Source of the DNA: Mycobacterium sp. ENV421
GTDB lineage: Bacteria; Actinomycetota; Actinomycetes; Mycobacteriales; Mycobacteriaceae
Reading direction: 5' to 3'
NCBI RefSeq assembly: GCF_002887815.1
Contig: NZ_PDHO01000038.1
Coordinates: forward strand, 1-34,781
DNA length: 34,781 nucleotides
Part shown: positions 25,439 through 34,781 of the stretch, piece after piece
How the letters are laid out: each line of letters starts with the position of its first letter
Position numbering within the stretch: the first letter of the stretch is position 1
Program-made: the position numbers and the translations under genes
The notes under the pieces: model-generated
Seen by the model: only the letters and a program-made list of their open reading frames with translations
Told to the model about the DNA's origin: nothing
Databases searched by the model: none

Positions 25439-28400
25439 GTGTCGGAGCCGTCGGCTAACGTCCGTCATTTGCGGGCCTCGAACATAGCGGGCTCATTGCA
25501 GGGGGTTGCGTTGCCGGAGCGTTCCCACGAGACCCACTTCGATCGTGCCATCGCAGGCGCACTCGCAGCAGGGCGCGACGAGATGGACCTGCTCGACGAG
25601 TTGGGCGAAGCCGCGATTGGCGCGTATGCGATTTTGCTACCTACCGCCGACGGGCTCGGCCCGCTGGCTCGGGAAGTGTCGGAGGCGAAGGAGGTTTTCG
25701 CCGAGAAGGTGCGCAGGCACCTCTCTGAACAGCGCGACGTCTTGTCCACTTTCAACGTGGTGTTCTTCGGCCGCACTGGTGCTGGCAAGAGCACATTGAT
25801 GTCGGCCTTTGGCGGGCTGGATGGACGTGACGTCTCGCCGGGCGACAGCGATTGGACGACGAAAGTGCGCTCGGTCGACTGGCGTGGCTGTCGCCTTTAC
25901 GACACCCCGGGCATCAACGGATGGGGCCGTCGAAAGAGCCGCGCAGAACTCGAGGCCACCGCGCAGCGGGCCGTCGAGATCGCCGACGTCGTGTTGTTGT
26001 GCTTTGACAGTCAGAGTCAACAGGCGAGCGAATTCTCCAAGGTCGCAGATTGGGTGCGCCACTACGGCAAGCCCACCATCGCTGTGCTCAACATCCGCAA
26101 TCTGCGCTGGCGCCACCCGGCGAAAGTACCCAATCAGACGGCCCGGCAGAACATTTCGGAACCAGTGCGTCAGCACAGCGATAACATTCGCACCGAGTTG
26201 GCCAGCATAGGACTTCCAGAGACCCCTGTGGTCGCCATCCACAGCAGGCGGGCGCTATTCGCGCGGGCAAGTACGCCTTTTCGAGGCCCCGCCGAGCGGG
26301 ACTTCCTCAACGAACGCGAGCAGCACGGCGTCGATTATCTGGCCCGCTGGTCGAACTTCGGTACCCTCGAGTCGCTCTTGACCTCAGGGATCGCAGCCGG
26401 AGGCGCGCAGCTTCGGCTCACGTCTTTGCGCGAGGGTATGCGTGCGATCTTGCAGGACGAAGCTGGCATGCTTAAGGCGCTTGGACTGCGGCTGGGTGAG
26501 CGGATCGACGAGGTCGACAGGGCCATCTCCCGGCATCTCGACGTGCTTGGGTACCTGGAATCCGATGAGCGTGCGACTTACCTTCACGACGATGAGTGGA
26601 GTGGCGACCTGCTCACCATCGCCGAGACTGCCCGCGGCGCCCCATACCTCATGCCGGCTGACGGCACCTTCAGTCGGTACCTGCGGATGCTGCTGAAGCC
26701 GCACCTCTCGGTGCCACGCAGTGAGGCGCTGAAGCGGTTTAAGCGTCTGGAACGCAAGGCCTTCGACGATCACCAAGACGTCGACGAGGAGACCTTCGTC
26801 AGCACGGTGTTTGACGAACCGGCAATAGCGGCCGCGCTGGAAGCAGTCTGGACGGAATCCGCGGCGTTTCTGGAACGGGAATTATCCATGGCCGCAGCTG
26901 AACTGCGGCGCAGTGACTTCTCCGCCGAACGCGACTCCTCTGACCTCGCTGGCGCCGCGGGGTCAGCCTCGCAAGCCTTTGAGGCTGCGTTTCGGGCTAC
27001 TGGATTGTTGACTGGAGTTACCGCGGCGGTCGGGGTGATCGCCCTCGCGAATGCATGGAACCCCATTGGGTGGGCGGGCGGCATTGTGGTGGCAGGCATC
27101 AGTATTGCGTCGTCAGTACTGGGCATCGTTGGGAGTCGCCACGGCGACTCAGCCGAAAGGCAGCGGGCCGAAGCGCGCGCCAAGGCTGCCTACGCCGGGC
27201 GCACCGCGATCCGCACGACATTCGACGGCATTGAGAAGGACTTTGCCGTCAACGCCCGTTCCGTGGCATGGCGGGAAGCCGCGCCCAGCGTGAAATCACT
27301 GTTGCGCGAATCCGTCGTGCTGACGCGGCTGCGCGAGCAGGCCGCGTCCATCGCCGAACAACTTGATGAAAAGGCCTCGAAGATCGCCACGACGCCCCGT
27401 GTGGACGCTCTCGAAGGCGCCCTGCAAACACTGTTGAACGACGACGCTTCGGCCGACGGTCGCGACCACCGACATGTTGTGCAGCGGATTCTGTTGGGTG
27501 AGGACTGGTTCGACGTCGCAATCACGCCGGACGAGGTCAATGCCACCGGGAATAGAGTGTTTGTCGAAGCATGCCGTGCTCGTCACGATGCCGACGTCCA
27601 CGAGTTGCGTCGTGCGCTCAGCCGGGCACTCGTCCACCCCGACATCGCCCGTGTCGCTGACTGGGTTCAGCTGCTCGCCGACGCTGCCAAGCGCGATGCG
27701 GCCTTTCGCCCTGCTTTGGTGGCCGCGACGCCGCCGCGTGGCGCACGACCATCCGTCGCTGTCGCCGGTGACTTCAGTGCGGGCAAATCGTCGTTCATCA
27801 AGCGACTGTTGGTCGAGATGGAGGGCGAGGTCCCGGAGACGCTTCACATCCGTGCCGACCCCACGACCGACGACGTGCACGTCTACCAATTGGGCAGCGT
27901 CGACCTCGTGGACACCCCGGGCTTTCAAAGCGGTCGTAGCGGACACGACGACAAGGCGGTCTCAGCCACCACGAACGCAGCACTGGTCATCGTGCTACTC
28001 CACGTGAATCTGTTGATCGGAGACACAGCCCGCCTCGAGGGCGTCGTCAAGGGCACCGAGGCTGCACCCGGCAAGTGGCCACGAATGTTGTTCCTTATCA
28101 ACCGTTGTGACGAGCTCGGTGTCGATCCGCTCCACGGGGTCGGCGAGTACTTCAACCGGCGCGACCGCAAGGCGACCGAACTGCATGCCGCGCTGGCGTC
28201 GCGGGGAATCTACATCGAACGGAACCACATCCACGGCATCGCGGCCGATCCCTTCTCCGCGGTCGGAAGTAGTCTGCCGGTCACCCGTGCCGCATACAAC
28301 GCCAATCGGGAGTGGGACGGCATTGGTGCCTTCCTCGAAGCGCTGCGCTCATTGTCACCGAGCGAGATCACGCAGGCCAATGCCGTTGCAGCGCTCGACA

Positions 28401-29326
28401 ATGCGGTCGCGGAGCTGGTTCTTTTGAACACCGAGACCCGAACAGAATGCGAGGCGAACCGTGCCGAAGCAGACAAGCACGGTGCTGTGATCAAAGCCCT
28501 GGACGAATGCCTCGACGATGCTCAGCACCTATCGGAGACGCTCGAGCACACCCTGTCGGAGGCGGTCTCGCGACATACGACCAACGCCATCAGCAAAATT
28601 CGGGAGGTGGACCGAGGCGACGACGAGAAGCTGGCCAAGGCCCTAACCTCCTGGAACAACCCCGATCTGCAGGCCGAGATCGACGTGTTCTTGACGGCGG
28701 CCACCGATCAGATCGGTGAGTGGGCGGCGGCCCACGCGTCTGCGATCAACCGTGAGCTAGCAGCCGCCAACTTCGACCAGAAGATGGGCAGACCCGTAGC
28801 TGAAGGAGAGGAGACGCCGCGCGACACCGTCGGCGATGTGCTCGGGGTGGGTGAATTCCTCACCGTGTCGGTGCAGAAGCTTGCAACGGGAGCGGGTACT
28901 CGCGATGCCGCTTATGCCATCGGAAAGGGCCTTGGAAAGAACTTCAAGCCTTGGGGTGCAGTCAAACTCGGCCAGACGGTCGCGCGGGCCGGGATGGTGC
29001 TGCAGGTGGCAGCAGTGGCATGGGACGCCGTCAGCTGGGTGCGCACCGAGGCCAAGCGATCGGACTGGGACGAGACCATCAATGCTGCGGTCGAATCCGT
29101 TGAGCAGAACGCTGCTGACAATATCGCCGAGTTTCTGCGTGGTGAAAACGCCCCCATCGCGTACCTCGAGAAACGAATTGATGAGGTCGCCGCCTTCCGG
29201 GACGACCACAAGAACCAACAGATGCTCGCAAATTTCGAATTATCACGCACTGACCGCAGGCTTTCGGCGGTTAGCGCGCTGCTCGACGCCTTTGACAACC
29301 TGCGGAAGGAACCTGGGTCATTGTGA
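25439..29326 (+). CDS. Large dynamin-like protein with two GTPase domains
   Basis: 1295 residues from GTG 25439, chosen because GGGGAGG lies 5-8 bp upstream; the frame is open to a GTG at 25358, which lacks such a site. The first GTPase domain has P-loop GRTGAGKS (111-118) and G3 DTPGING. A hydrophobic hairpin of two segments follows at about residues 521-563 (GVTAAVGVIALANAW... GGIVVAGISIASSVLGIVG), which could insert into the membrane. The second GTPase domain has P-loop GDFSAGKS (777-784), G3 DTPGFQSG and a G4-like NRCDE. Helical regions surround both. Two GTPase heads with a membrane paddle in one chain is the layout of fused bacterial dynamin-like proteins such as DynA, which can protect against membrane damage and phage lysis. 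That function here is inferred. It overlaps the next gene by 4 bp (GTGA). Confidence 0.82.
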   Translation: MSEPSANVRHLRASNIAGSLQGVALPERSHETHFDRAIAGALAAGRDEMDLLDELGEAAIGAYAILLPTADGLGPLAREVSEAKEVFAEKVRRHLSEQRDVLSTFNVVFFGRTGAGKSTLMSAFGGLDGRDVSPGDSDWTTKVRSVDWRGCRLYDTPGINGWGRRKSRAELEATAQRAVEIADVVLLCFDSQSQQASEFSKVADWVRHYGKPTIAVLNIRNLRWRHPAKVPNQTARQNISEPVRQHSDNIRTELASIGLPETPVVAIHSRRALFARASTPFRGPAERDFLNEREQHGVDYLARWSNFGTLESLLTSGIAAGGAQLRLTSLREGMRAILQDEAGMLKALGLRLGERIDEVDRAISRHLDVLGYLESDERATYLHDDEWSGDLLTIAETARGAPYLMPADGTFSRYLRMLLKPHLSVPRSEALKRFKRLERKAFDDHQDVDEETFVSTVFDEPAIAAALEAVWTESAAFLERELSMAAAELRRSDFSAERDSSDLAGAAGSASQAFEAAFRATGLLTGVTAAVGVIALANAWNPIGWAGGIVVAGISIASSVLGIVGSRHGDSAERQRAEARAKAAYAGRTAIRTTFDGIEKDFAVNARSVAWREAAPSVKSLLRESVVLTRLREQAASIAEQLDEKASKIATTPRVDALEGALQTLLNDDASADGRDHRHVVQRILLGEDWFDVAITPDEVNATGNRVFVEACRARHDADVHELRRALSRALVHPDIARVADWVQLLADAAKRDAAFRPALVAATPPRGARPSVAVAGDFSAGKSSFIKRLLVEMEGEVPETLHIRADPTTDDVHVYQLGSVDLVDTPGFQSGRSGHDDKAVSATTNAALVIVLLHVNLLIGDTARLEGVVKGTEAAPGKWPRMLFLINRCDELGVDPLHGVGEYFNRRDRKATELHAALASRGIYIERNHIHGIAADPFSAVGSSLPVTRAAYNANREWDGIGAFLEALRSLSPSEITQANAVAALDNAVAELVLLNTETRTECEANRAEADKHGAVIKALDECLDDAQHLSETLEHTLSEAVSRHTTNAISKIREVDRGDDEKLAKALTSWNNPDLQAEIDVFLTAATDQIGEWAAAHASAINRELAAANFDQKMGRPVAEGEETPRDTVGDVLGVGEFLTVSVQKLATGAGTRDAAYAIGKGLGKNFKPWGAVKLGQTVARAGMVLQVAAVAWDAVSWVRTEAKRSDWDETINAAVESVEQNAADNIAEFLRGENAPIAYLEKRIDEVAAFRDDHKNQQMLANFELSRTDRRLSAVSALLDAFDNLRKEPGSL

Positions 29327-30951
29327 GCCCCATCGATATCACCGAAGCGAAGGCCTGGCTCGATGCCATCCCCGGTGGCCAACTCGGGATCGAAGCCGAC
29401 GAGCAGTGGCAACTGTTCGCGAGCATCAGCGAACCCGTCGTCACGGTCTACGGTGCTTACGACACAGGGAAGAGCTCGCTGCTTCGACGGCTCATCGTCG
29501 ACTCCGGCGTCGAGGTGCCGGAGTGGCTGACCATAAGTGCGCGCCATGAGACCTTCGAAGTCAACGAGGTCCGGGCAGCTGGGTGTCTGCTTCGGGACAC
29601 GCCTGGGTTCGTCACGGGTGCCGACGACGTCCGCGCCGACATGAACACGCAGCTGGCGAACGCCGCCGTCGATCTCACCGATGTCGCGATCGTCACCGTC
29701 ACCCCTCAGTTGGCGACCGCCGAGTTCCCCGCCTTGCAGGCATTAGTCCGACGCGCATGGGATCCAGGTTCGCTGTGGTTCGTCATCTCCCGGTTCGACG
29801 AGGCAGGCGTGGACCCGGAATCCGATCCTGACGGATACCGGGAACGGGCGAAGCGAAAGACTGAAGAGCTCCGTAGTGCTCTGGATCTAGACGATGCCGT
29901 ACCGGTGTTCGTCGTATCCCAGGACTTCGCGCAGATGGTCGGGTCGGAGCGCAACCCGGGCCCGCAAATGTGGGATGACTTCCGTGGCTGGGACGGCATG
30001 GCCGAACTGCAGGGTGCGCTGATCAACCTCGGTTCCGGTAACGGTTCCTCATTGAGAGCATCAGCGGCGCAGCGGTTCTGGCGACGGGCGGTCGGCAACT
30101 CGCTGGACGGCCTCAATGTCGAAGTAGCGAAGTATCTTGATCATGAGAACTTCTCGGAAGAGGGTCTGCAACTGCGTCAATCGTGGCTGGCCCAGCTGGA
30201 GGCACTCCAGAAGTCCGCCGATGCCGACCTGCGGGGCAAGATCTCGGAGTGCATTGGGCAAGCCGTCGACGATCAACGCGACGCAGACGCCATACAGCGG
30301 TCGCTGAAGACGTCCATTGACTTCTGGTACGGGCTCCAGGAGCGCAGCGTCGAGAAGCTCCTGCGCAACGTCGACGACACGATCGCTCTGGAGAAGCAGC
30401 GGCCGTCCTGGAAGAAACTCGAGACACTCGCGGAGTCGATCCGCGTCCAGGCGGACCGCTCGACGTCCGCCAAAGAGACGACCGAAGTCATCTCGCCAAC
30501 CGTCAAGCGCGTCTCGAACGCGGCGCTCAAGGCCCTCACCGAATACGAAAAATACTCGACTCTGAAGAAACCCACTCCAGCGGCCGCGTCTTCAGCGATG
30601 AACATGAGCAAGCGAGTTGCGGTCGCCACTGCCGTCCTCCCGCTAGTGGTCGAGATGTCGTCGATCGCCGAACAGTTCCTGAAAAGTCGGGCGGACGCAG
30701 CGGAACGCGATCGTCAACGGAAGTTCATGGAGGCCGAGCTCGAACGCACCGGCGAGCGTGCTGCGACGTTGGCGCTGAGCGAGTTCGAGCCAGTGATCGA
30801 TGTGGCTCGGCAGGCGATCCTCGATGCGACAGCCGAGCGAGTCGAACTGAGAGACGGCCTCGGCCAGCTGGTTGCGGAGCTGCGACGACTTATCGATTCG
30901 GGTGAGTCCCTGTTGCGGACATCTGGAAAGAACCTTGCCAGGCCGGACTAA
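29323..30951 (+). CDS. Dynamin/Era-like GTPase, partner of the preceding gene
   Basis: 542 residues, GTG start overlapping the previous stop, so translation is coupled. One N-terminal GTPase domain is present: P-loop GAYDTGKSS (44-52), G3 DTPGF (92-96) and a G4-like SRFDEAG. There is no canonical NKxD. The rest is helical, with probable coiled coils at about residues 280-400 and 455-535, and a mildly hydrophobic stretch near 430-445. Together with its neighbour the operon encodes three GTPase domains. Paired bacterial dynamin-like proteins usually form hetero-oligomers on membranes, so a joint complex is likely. Location between pglW and a DUF3883 protein suggests a defence role. I do not recognise a named system. 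Confidence 0.78.
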   Translation: MSPIDITEAKAWLDAIPGGQLGIEADEQWQLFASISEPVVTVYGAYDTGKSSLLRRLIVDSGVEVPEWLTISARHETFEVNEVRAAGCLLRDTPGFVTGADDVRADMNTQLANAAVDLTDVAIVTVTPQLATAEFPALQALVRRAWDPGSLWFVISRFDEAGVDPESDPDGYRERAKRKTEELRSALDLDDAVPVFVVSQDFAQMVGSERNPGPQMWDDFRGWDGMAELQGALINLGSGNGSSLRASAAQRFWRRAVGNSLDGLNVEVAKYLDHENFSEEGLQLRQSWLAQLEALQKSADADLRGKISECIGQAVDDQRDADAIQRSLKTSIDFWYGLQERSVEKLLRNVDDTIALEKQRPSWKKLETLAESIRVQADRSTSAKETTEVISPTVKRVSNAALKALTEYEKYSTLKKPTPAAASSAMNMSKRVAVATAVLPLVVEMSSIAEQFLKSRADAAERDRQRKFMEAELERTGERAATLALSEFEPVIDVARQAILDATAERVELRDGLGQLVAELRRLIDSGESLLRTSGKNLARPD

Positions 30952-30970
30952 ATGTCTTCGTCCCCTACCG

Positions 30971-30982
30971 GTATCGCGATAC
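30971..30982. repeat. Perfect 12-bp palindrome between convergent genes
   Basis: GTATCGCGATAC is a perfect palindrome in the 66-bp gap between the convergent GTPase and DUF3883 genes. It has no loop and no U-run, so it is a poor terminator. It could be a protein-binding site or a restriction/modification site. It may also be chance. Confidence 0.4.
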
Positions 30983-31017
30983 AACGGCCAGCTCTACTCG
31001 CCGCGGAATGCTTGAGG

Positions 31018-34000
31018 TCAGGCGTTGCTGTCCGGTAGCGAAGCTAGAACTCCAAGCTCCATCTGTGCGGTGCTTAACAGAAGTCGGCCCTGCTCATTCT
31101 TTATGAGCTCAATAGGGTTGCACCACCGGGTAATACTCGGTGTTGCAGTGTTGACGTCGGTGACACGGTGTATGTAGTAACGGTTCCGATGGAAGCTGGC
31201 TTCCAAGAGTTCCGCCCCTGAAATGTAGAACGGATCGCTTGGGTCTGAGCCGACCGTCGATTTAACTTCGATGAATATCTGACTCCCATCTTGATCAATA
31301 CTGAGTATGTCGAACGGCGCTAACTCATCATCCTTCGACTGCCAAATGACTTGGCCTGGATCAAGATCCATGCTCTGGACGCGCGCGCGCTCGATGTTGA
31401 AGGCGACCTCTTCTCCACGCTTCCCGGCAAGACGCTTCTGCGCTTCGTTTTGGATGGAAGGAGCTGAGGAGATAGCTCCGATTGAAAACGATGTCGCACG
31501 ACCACGTACTGCATGACGACCACTGCCTACTGCGATGGGTTGGGCGTCAACTACGGACACCGAGGAGTAATCCACGGGCGGAGGCTCCGTGTCACCAGAG
31601 TCCAGATGCATTCCCGCGGAGAGGCCCTGCGTAATGGATTCCTTGACGATCGGCTCGGTTCCCTCCCGGAGTTCGCCGGCCGATGAACGCACAGTGCCAT
31701 CAGCATGATCGACCCCAGCGGGAACCTCCCGTTGGTTGTTTGATGCCAAGTATGCATCCAGGACGCTCGCGGGGCTGTGATCAGTGTCGTGCGCGAGGAC
31801 AAGTGTAGTCCTGGCTTCCAAAACCGCGTCCTCGCTGATCTGCCGATTAACCATCATGCGGTCACGTTCCGCAGGAGAAATACTGAGCAGCATGGTGATC
31901 GCGTCCGCGTGGGTCGAGACACCGAGGTACTGAGCAAGTTGGCCACCGACCGCGAACCAATCGGGTTGGCTCGTCGACGAATCCAACTCGACGTAGGCTC
32001 TGCCCACTGAGCGCGAACGCTTGTCGTCGTCAGTTGTGTCGAAACGGGCTATATGGCAACGAGCATCAGTTCTTTCGACCTCGCTTTCCTTATATCGGTA
32101 CCGGAGGACAAGGCGGTCGCACAAAACTACTTCGAGGTTGCGCATCGACTTGATCGACCTCGACTCGAGCCGAGCGTTCTCGGCAGCAATCAACGCGACG
32201 ATGTATGGCTTAGCATCGTCGATTCGCCGCATAAGGTGGTGACGTAACTCACCCTGCTGGATGTTCAAAGGTTCTGCAGTAACGCTGATTTCGTCGTCTA
32301 GACGGGCCAACCCGAGATACTTGTGCAACTTTCCGCTGTCATTGTCGGCGAGCAGGATTGGCATGTGATGTTGCCATGTGTCACGGAGTAGAGGATCGTC
32401 CGCGAACGGAGGTTGGTTGGCGAATAGGCTCTTGCCTCTGTGCATAGCAAGGACTCGGACGTTCTGTGGGGCTGAGTGTGGTCGTTCCTCTGGTCCAAGG
32501 CTGTCCTCGATGGTGCGCTGGACCCAGCGCGCTGCGCGTTCGATCTCGCGATACGGTGTACCAGCTCGGTCCGCCTCTGTCGCAATGGATTCAAGTAACT
32601 TCAAGAGGTTGTCGGTGCCCGGATAGCTCGCGTCGACCAAGTCCAGTTCCGCAGCTAAGGCGACACCCCCACGTTTCCGGTACATCGACGCACTGATCCG
32701 AGGTATTCGAGCTCGGATCATCAGCGGCAATTCAGAGGATTCGAACCAGGCATCCGATGGGCGCACGATTTGCGGTTCATCATCGAGTTCGACTGGCACC
32801 CAGGCGCGTGAGCGCAAGGTGTATGCGAATAACGAATCAACTGTCCGTTCCGGGTCGATGCTGTGGTATCGGTGGCTACATCGGACTGTAGAGAGCAAGC
32901 CCTGCTCGTACGATGAGCCCCAGTGCTGCGCCAGCTGGTTCCAAAGCAAGAAGAGCCTCCGCGGATCCCCTGAGTCAATCAGATCCTCGAGACGATCGAG
33001 CCGAGAGCTCAATGTCAGTCGCTGGTGCTGGCTGTCGTGGTTCATAGGGCACCGGCGGGCGACCACGGCATCCAGCCACCTGTTGAACAAAACCACATTA
33101 ATTGTGCGGTGAGGATGAGTGGAGCTGTCAAGGACATGGTTGCCAGTTACCCGTGTGAGACGAGGGTGGTCAGAGACACCAAGCATGCGATAAAAACTTG
33201 AATCATCACGCACTCCATCCGGTTCGACCGGGACCTCGACGGCGAGAAATTCGTACTCACCGAACGGGCCATACAGCTGCTCTAAATCTGTTGTCCCAGT
33301 CCACTCTTCACCGAAATAGACTTCCGCGGCCGGTCGAAGACGGACTGAGGTGGCACCCCAGTCACGTGCAGGCACAAGCACGCGCCCCAAGACTGCGAGG
33401 CCCACTTCGGTAGTGTCTCGCCGCGCTTTCTGATAAGCCCGAAGACCCGACATTGCTCGTTCTCGCTCATGCGGATCGGCATCCTCGCGTTCAAGGATCT
33501 TGATCAGATACCCGTTGATGAGGTCGCGCCACTCGAAGTTTCTTACACCGAGATCCCGAAGAAGATTGTCCATGCCCTCAATGTCATATAGCTGAGCGAT
33601 GGGCACCGGAAGATCGTCCGGCAGCGATTCGTCGCGCCTCGGGAAGTAAATCGTCTGCTGGGAGGGGACGAGCAGTTGTCCGTTTGCCGCGAAAACGCAT
33701 GCGATCTTCTTCAGGTCATCAGGAAGGTGCCAGTTGTGCTCTCGCCACGCTAACAAGAATCCGTAGAACTCGACCGCATCATCTGACATTGGCTGCGCAA
33801 GGTTCTCGAGAAACTCAGCATCCGTCATCTCGCATTCATTGTTCACTTCGTGGACAAATCTACGGACGTCCCAGTCCGCCTCAACGTCGCAGCGGAGGGT
33901 GCTCGTCCCATCAACCAACGAAAGACGCTGTGCCCAGGCATGATCCGGGATCGTTTGAGGAAATAGACGGACCTCACCTGGCCGACCTAAGCAGTCATCG

Positions 34001-34725
34001 GTCGCAAGAGGTAGAAACGCTACCGCTGCAAGCGAATCCCGCCAATGTTCTGCAATCGCCTTTGCGGCGCCGGTCAGGTGGCCTACGTCCTCCGGAATGA
34101 CAGCACGTATGCTCTCCACAGAAAGGTCGCACCGCTGCACTAGGTCGCGTGCAACGGTTGAGCCAATGAATTCGGCAACGGCACCTAGCAGGTGATCATT
34201 GTAAGCAGTAGCCTCCGGTGTATCCGAAATTCTTCGGCGATCCATCGTCAAGACCCATTCGGCATGAACCGCCACCCGAAACCCGGGTTCTTCCTCAGTG
34301 GGAAAATAGACATGGAGTGGATACGTTTCGTCGATGCGCGGCCGCGTCGCACTTTCGCCCGACTCCAACGGCACGGCAACGGCGAATTTCGCTTCTGCGA
34401 GTTCAGACCATTCTTCCCCCAGCGCCGCCAGCGCCTCAGTCGGAGGTGCTGTTACGCCGCGATATACGAACCACTCCTCCGTTCCTTCGTCCGTATCCAT
34501 GTAAACGTGCTCAATGTCGCCGGACGTGTCACGCACGGCATCCGCTCTGAAGTCGTGGCTCGTGCCTTGCAGCTCTAGATGATCGATCGACGGCAGAAAA
34601 AGTAGCAGCTGCGCGTTCAAATTCCTGACGAGATGCTCGGCGACGATATCGGGGTCAACGTCGTCATTTAGCGGAAGTCGAATGATCGTCGAGAAGCCCT
34701 CGGCGCGCAGCGAATCGACGGCCAC
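31018..34725 (-). CDS. Sacsin-like giant protein with C-terminal DUF3883 nuclease-type domain, N-terminus missing
   Basis: 1235 residues in one frame from a GTG at 34725, which lacks a ribosome binding site at useful spacing. The first residues (LRAEGFSTIIRLPL) match the segment that in sacsin-type proteins directly follows the Bergerat-fold (Hsp90-like) ATPase. That ATPase, with its DxGxG boxes, is absent, because in-frame stops lie at 34738-34740 and 34750-34752. The C-terminus is a DUF3883 domain: Asp1139 in PFDILS and Glu1153-Val-Lys1155 in FIEVKST form a PD-(D/E)XK-like active site. Such ATPase-DUF3883 proteins are common in defence islands and are presumed DNA-targeting nucleases. Here the gene may be a 5'-deleted remnant, a frameshifted gene, or a true short form. 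It converges on the GTPase operon. Confidence 0.75.
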   Translation of the reverse strand: MAVDSLRAEGFSTIIRLPLNDDVDPDIVAEHLVRNLNAQLLLFLPSIDHLELQGTSHDFRADAVRDTSGDIEHVYMDTDEGTEEWFVYRGVTAPPTEALAALGEEWSELAEAKFAVAVPLESGESATRPRIDETYPLHVYFPTEEEPGFRVAVHAEWVLTMDRRRISDTPEATAYNDHLLGAVAEFIGSTVARDLVQRCDLSVESIRAVIPEDVGHLTGAAKAIAEHWRDSLAAVAFLPLATDDCLGRPGEVRLFPQTIPDHAWAQRLSLVDGTSTLRCDVEADWDVRRFVHEVNNECEMTDAEFLENLAQPMSDDAVEFYGFLLAWREHNWHLPDDLKKIACVFAANGQLLVPSQQTIYFPRRDESLPDDLPVPIAQLYDIEGMDNLLRDLGVRNFEWRDLINGYLIKILEREDADPHERERAMSGLRAYQKARRDTTEVGLAVLGRVLVPARDWGATSVRLRPAAEVYFGEEWTGTTDLEQLYGPFGEYEFLAVEVPVEPDGVRDDSSFYRMLGVSDHPRLTRVTGNHVLDSSTHPHRTINVVLFNRWLDAVVARRCPMNHDSQHQRLTLSSRLDRLEDLIDSGDPRRLFLLWNQLAQHWGSSYEQGLLSTVRCSHRYHSIDPERTVDSLFAYTLRSRAWVPVELDDEPQIVRPSDAWFESSELPLMIRARIPRISASMYRKRGGVALAAELDLVDASYPGTDNLLKLLESIATEADRAGTPYREIERAARWVQRTIEDSLGPEERPHSAPQNVRVLAMHRGKSLFANQPPFADDPLLRDTWQHHMPILLADNDSGKLHKYLGLARLDDEISVTAEPLNIQQGELRHHLMRRIDDAKPYIVALIAAENARLESRSIKSMRNLEVVLCDRLVLRYRYKESEVERTDARCHIARFDTTDDDKRSRSVGRAYVELDSSTSQPDWFAVGGQLAQYLGVSTHADAITMLLSISPAERDRMMVNRQISEDAVLEARTTLVLAHDTDHSPASVLDAYLASNNQREVPAGVDHADGTVRSSAGELREGTEPIVKESITQGLSAGMHLDSGDTEPPPVDYSSVSVVDAQPIAVGSGRHAVRGRATSFSIGAISSAPSIQNEAQKRLAGKRGEEVAFNIERARVQSMDLDPGQVIWQSKDDELAPFDILSIDQDGSQIFIEVKSTVGSDPSDPFYISGAELLEASFHRNRYYIHRVTDVNTATPSITRWCNPIELIKNEQGRLLLSTAQMELGVLASLPDSNA

Positions 34726-34742
34726 TCCCGACTTGGCTCAAT

Positions 34743-34781
34743 TTAGTGTTCAAGTCCGTGGCTGATCTTGGCGAGGGCGTC
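34743..34781 (-). CDS. C-terminal end of an unidentified minus-strand gene (partial)
   Basis: The last 39 bases read DALAKISHGLEH then TAA on the minus strand, with G/C in most third positions. The frame differs from that of the DUF3883 gene 18 bp downstream. It could be the end of an upstream gene in the same operon, or the terminus of a frameshifted N-terminal part of the sacsin-like gene. It is too short to identify. Confidence 0.3.
   Translation of the reverse strand, partial: DALAKISHGLEH

Noticed and set aside
1..34781. CRISPR arrays and tRNA/rRNA genes
   Set aside because: No regularly spaced repeats and no cloverleaf-like or rRNA-like stretches were noticed on reading; coding density leaves little room for them.

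Overview
High-GC DNA with frequent GTG/TTG starts and tightly overlapping genes, from an actinobacterium. A member of the Mycobacteriales is likely, because BREX type 2 (Pgl) loci are typical of Actinobacteria, but no rRNA or housekeeping gene is present to confirm it. The window is a layered phage-defence island.

Outer layer (minus strand): a BREX-2 locus with an intact-looking pglW (20970-25211), followed by pglX. pglX is cut in two. Its 5' part (20254-20970) ends at the codons for Asp-Pro-Ala of methyltransferase motif I. Its 3' part (40-1698) resumes at Cys-Gly-Ser-Gly of the same motif. Joining the two flanks restores the motif I reading frame exactly.

Inserted layer (plus strand, about 18.55 kb, 1699-20253): a Tn554-like element bounded by imperfect terminal inverted repeats. 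Its left part is a recombination operon: an OGG-fold (DNA glycosylase-like) protein, three tyrosine recombinases and a small TnpC/DUF6262-like coiled-coil protein. The three recombinases and the TnpC-like gene overlap by 4 bp at each junction. After a 183-bp gap comes a second operon that runs to within 78 bp of the right end: small HTH protein, SNF2-type helicase with a PLD-like N-terminus, DUF4391 protein, type III Mod methyltransferase, type III Res nuclease, and an SMC/RloC-like ATPase with a zinc-hook motif. The element therefore disables one methylation-based defence system while importing another.

Right flank: divergent from pglW are two overlapping genes for large dynamin-like/Era-like GTPases. 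The first carries two GTPase domains and a hydrophobic hairpin, the second a single GTPase domain. They look like a membrane-acting accessory module. Converging on them from the right is a very large sacsin-like protein with a C-terminal DUF3883 (PD-(D/E)XK-type) domain. The N-terminal Bergerat ATPase usual in this family is not in frame in the window, so this gene is either 5'-truncated or broken. The last 39 bases hold the end of another minus-strand reading frame.

Working picture: a chromosomal defence island in which a defence-carrying transposon has used the conserved motif I codons of pglX as its target, leaving pglW without a working methyltransferase partner. All identifications come from motif reading; no database search was possible.
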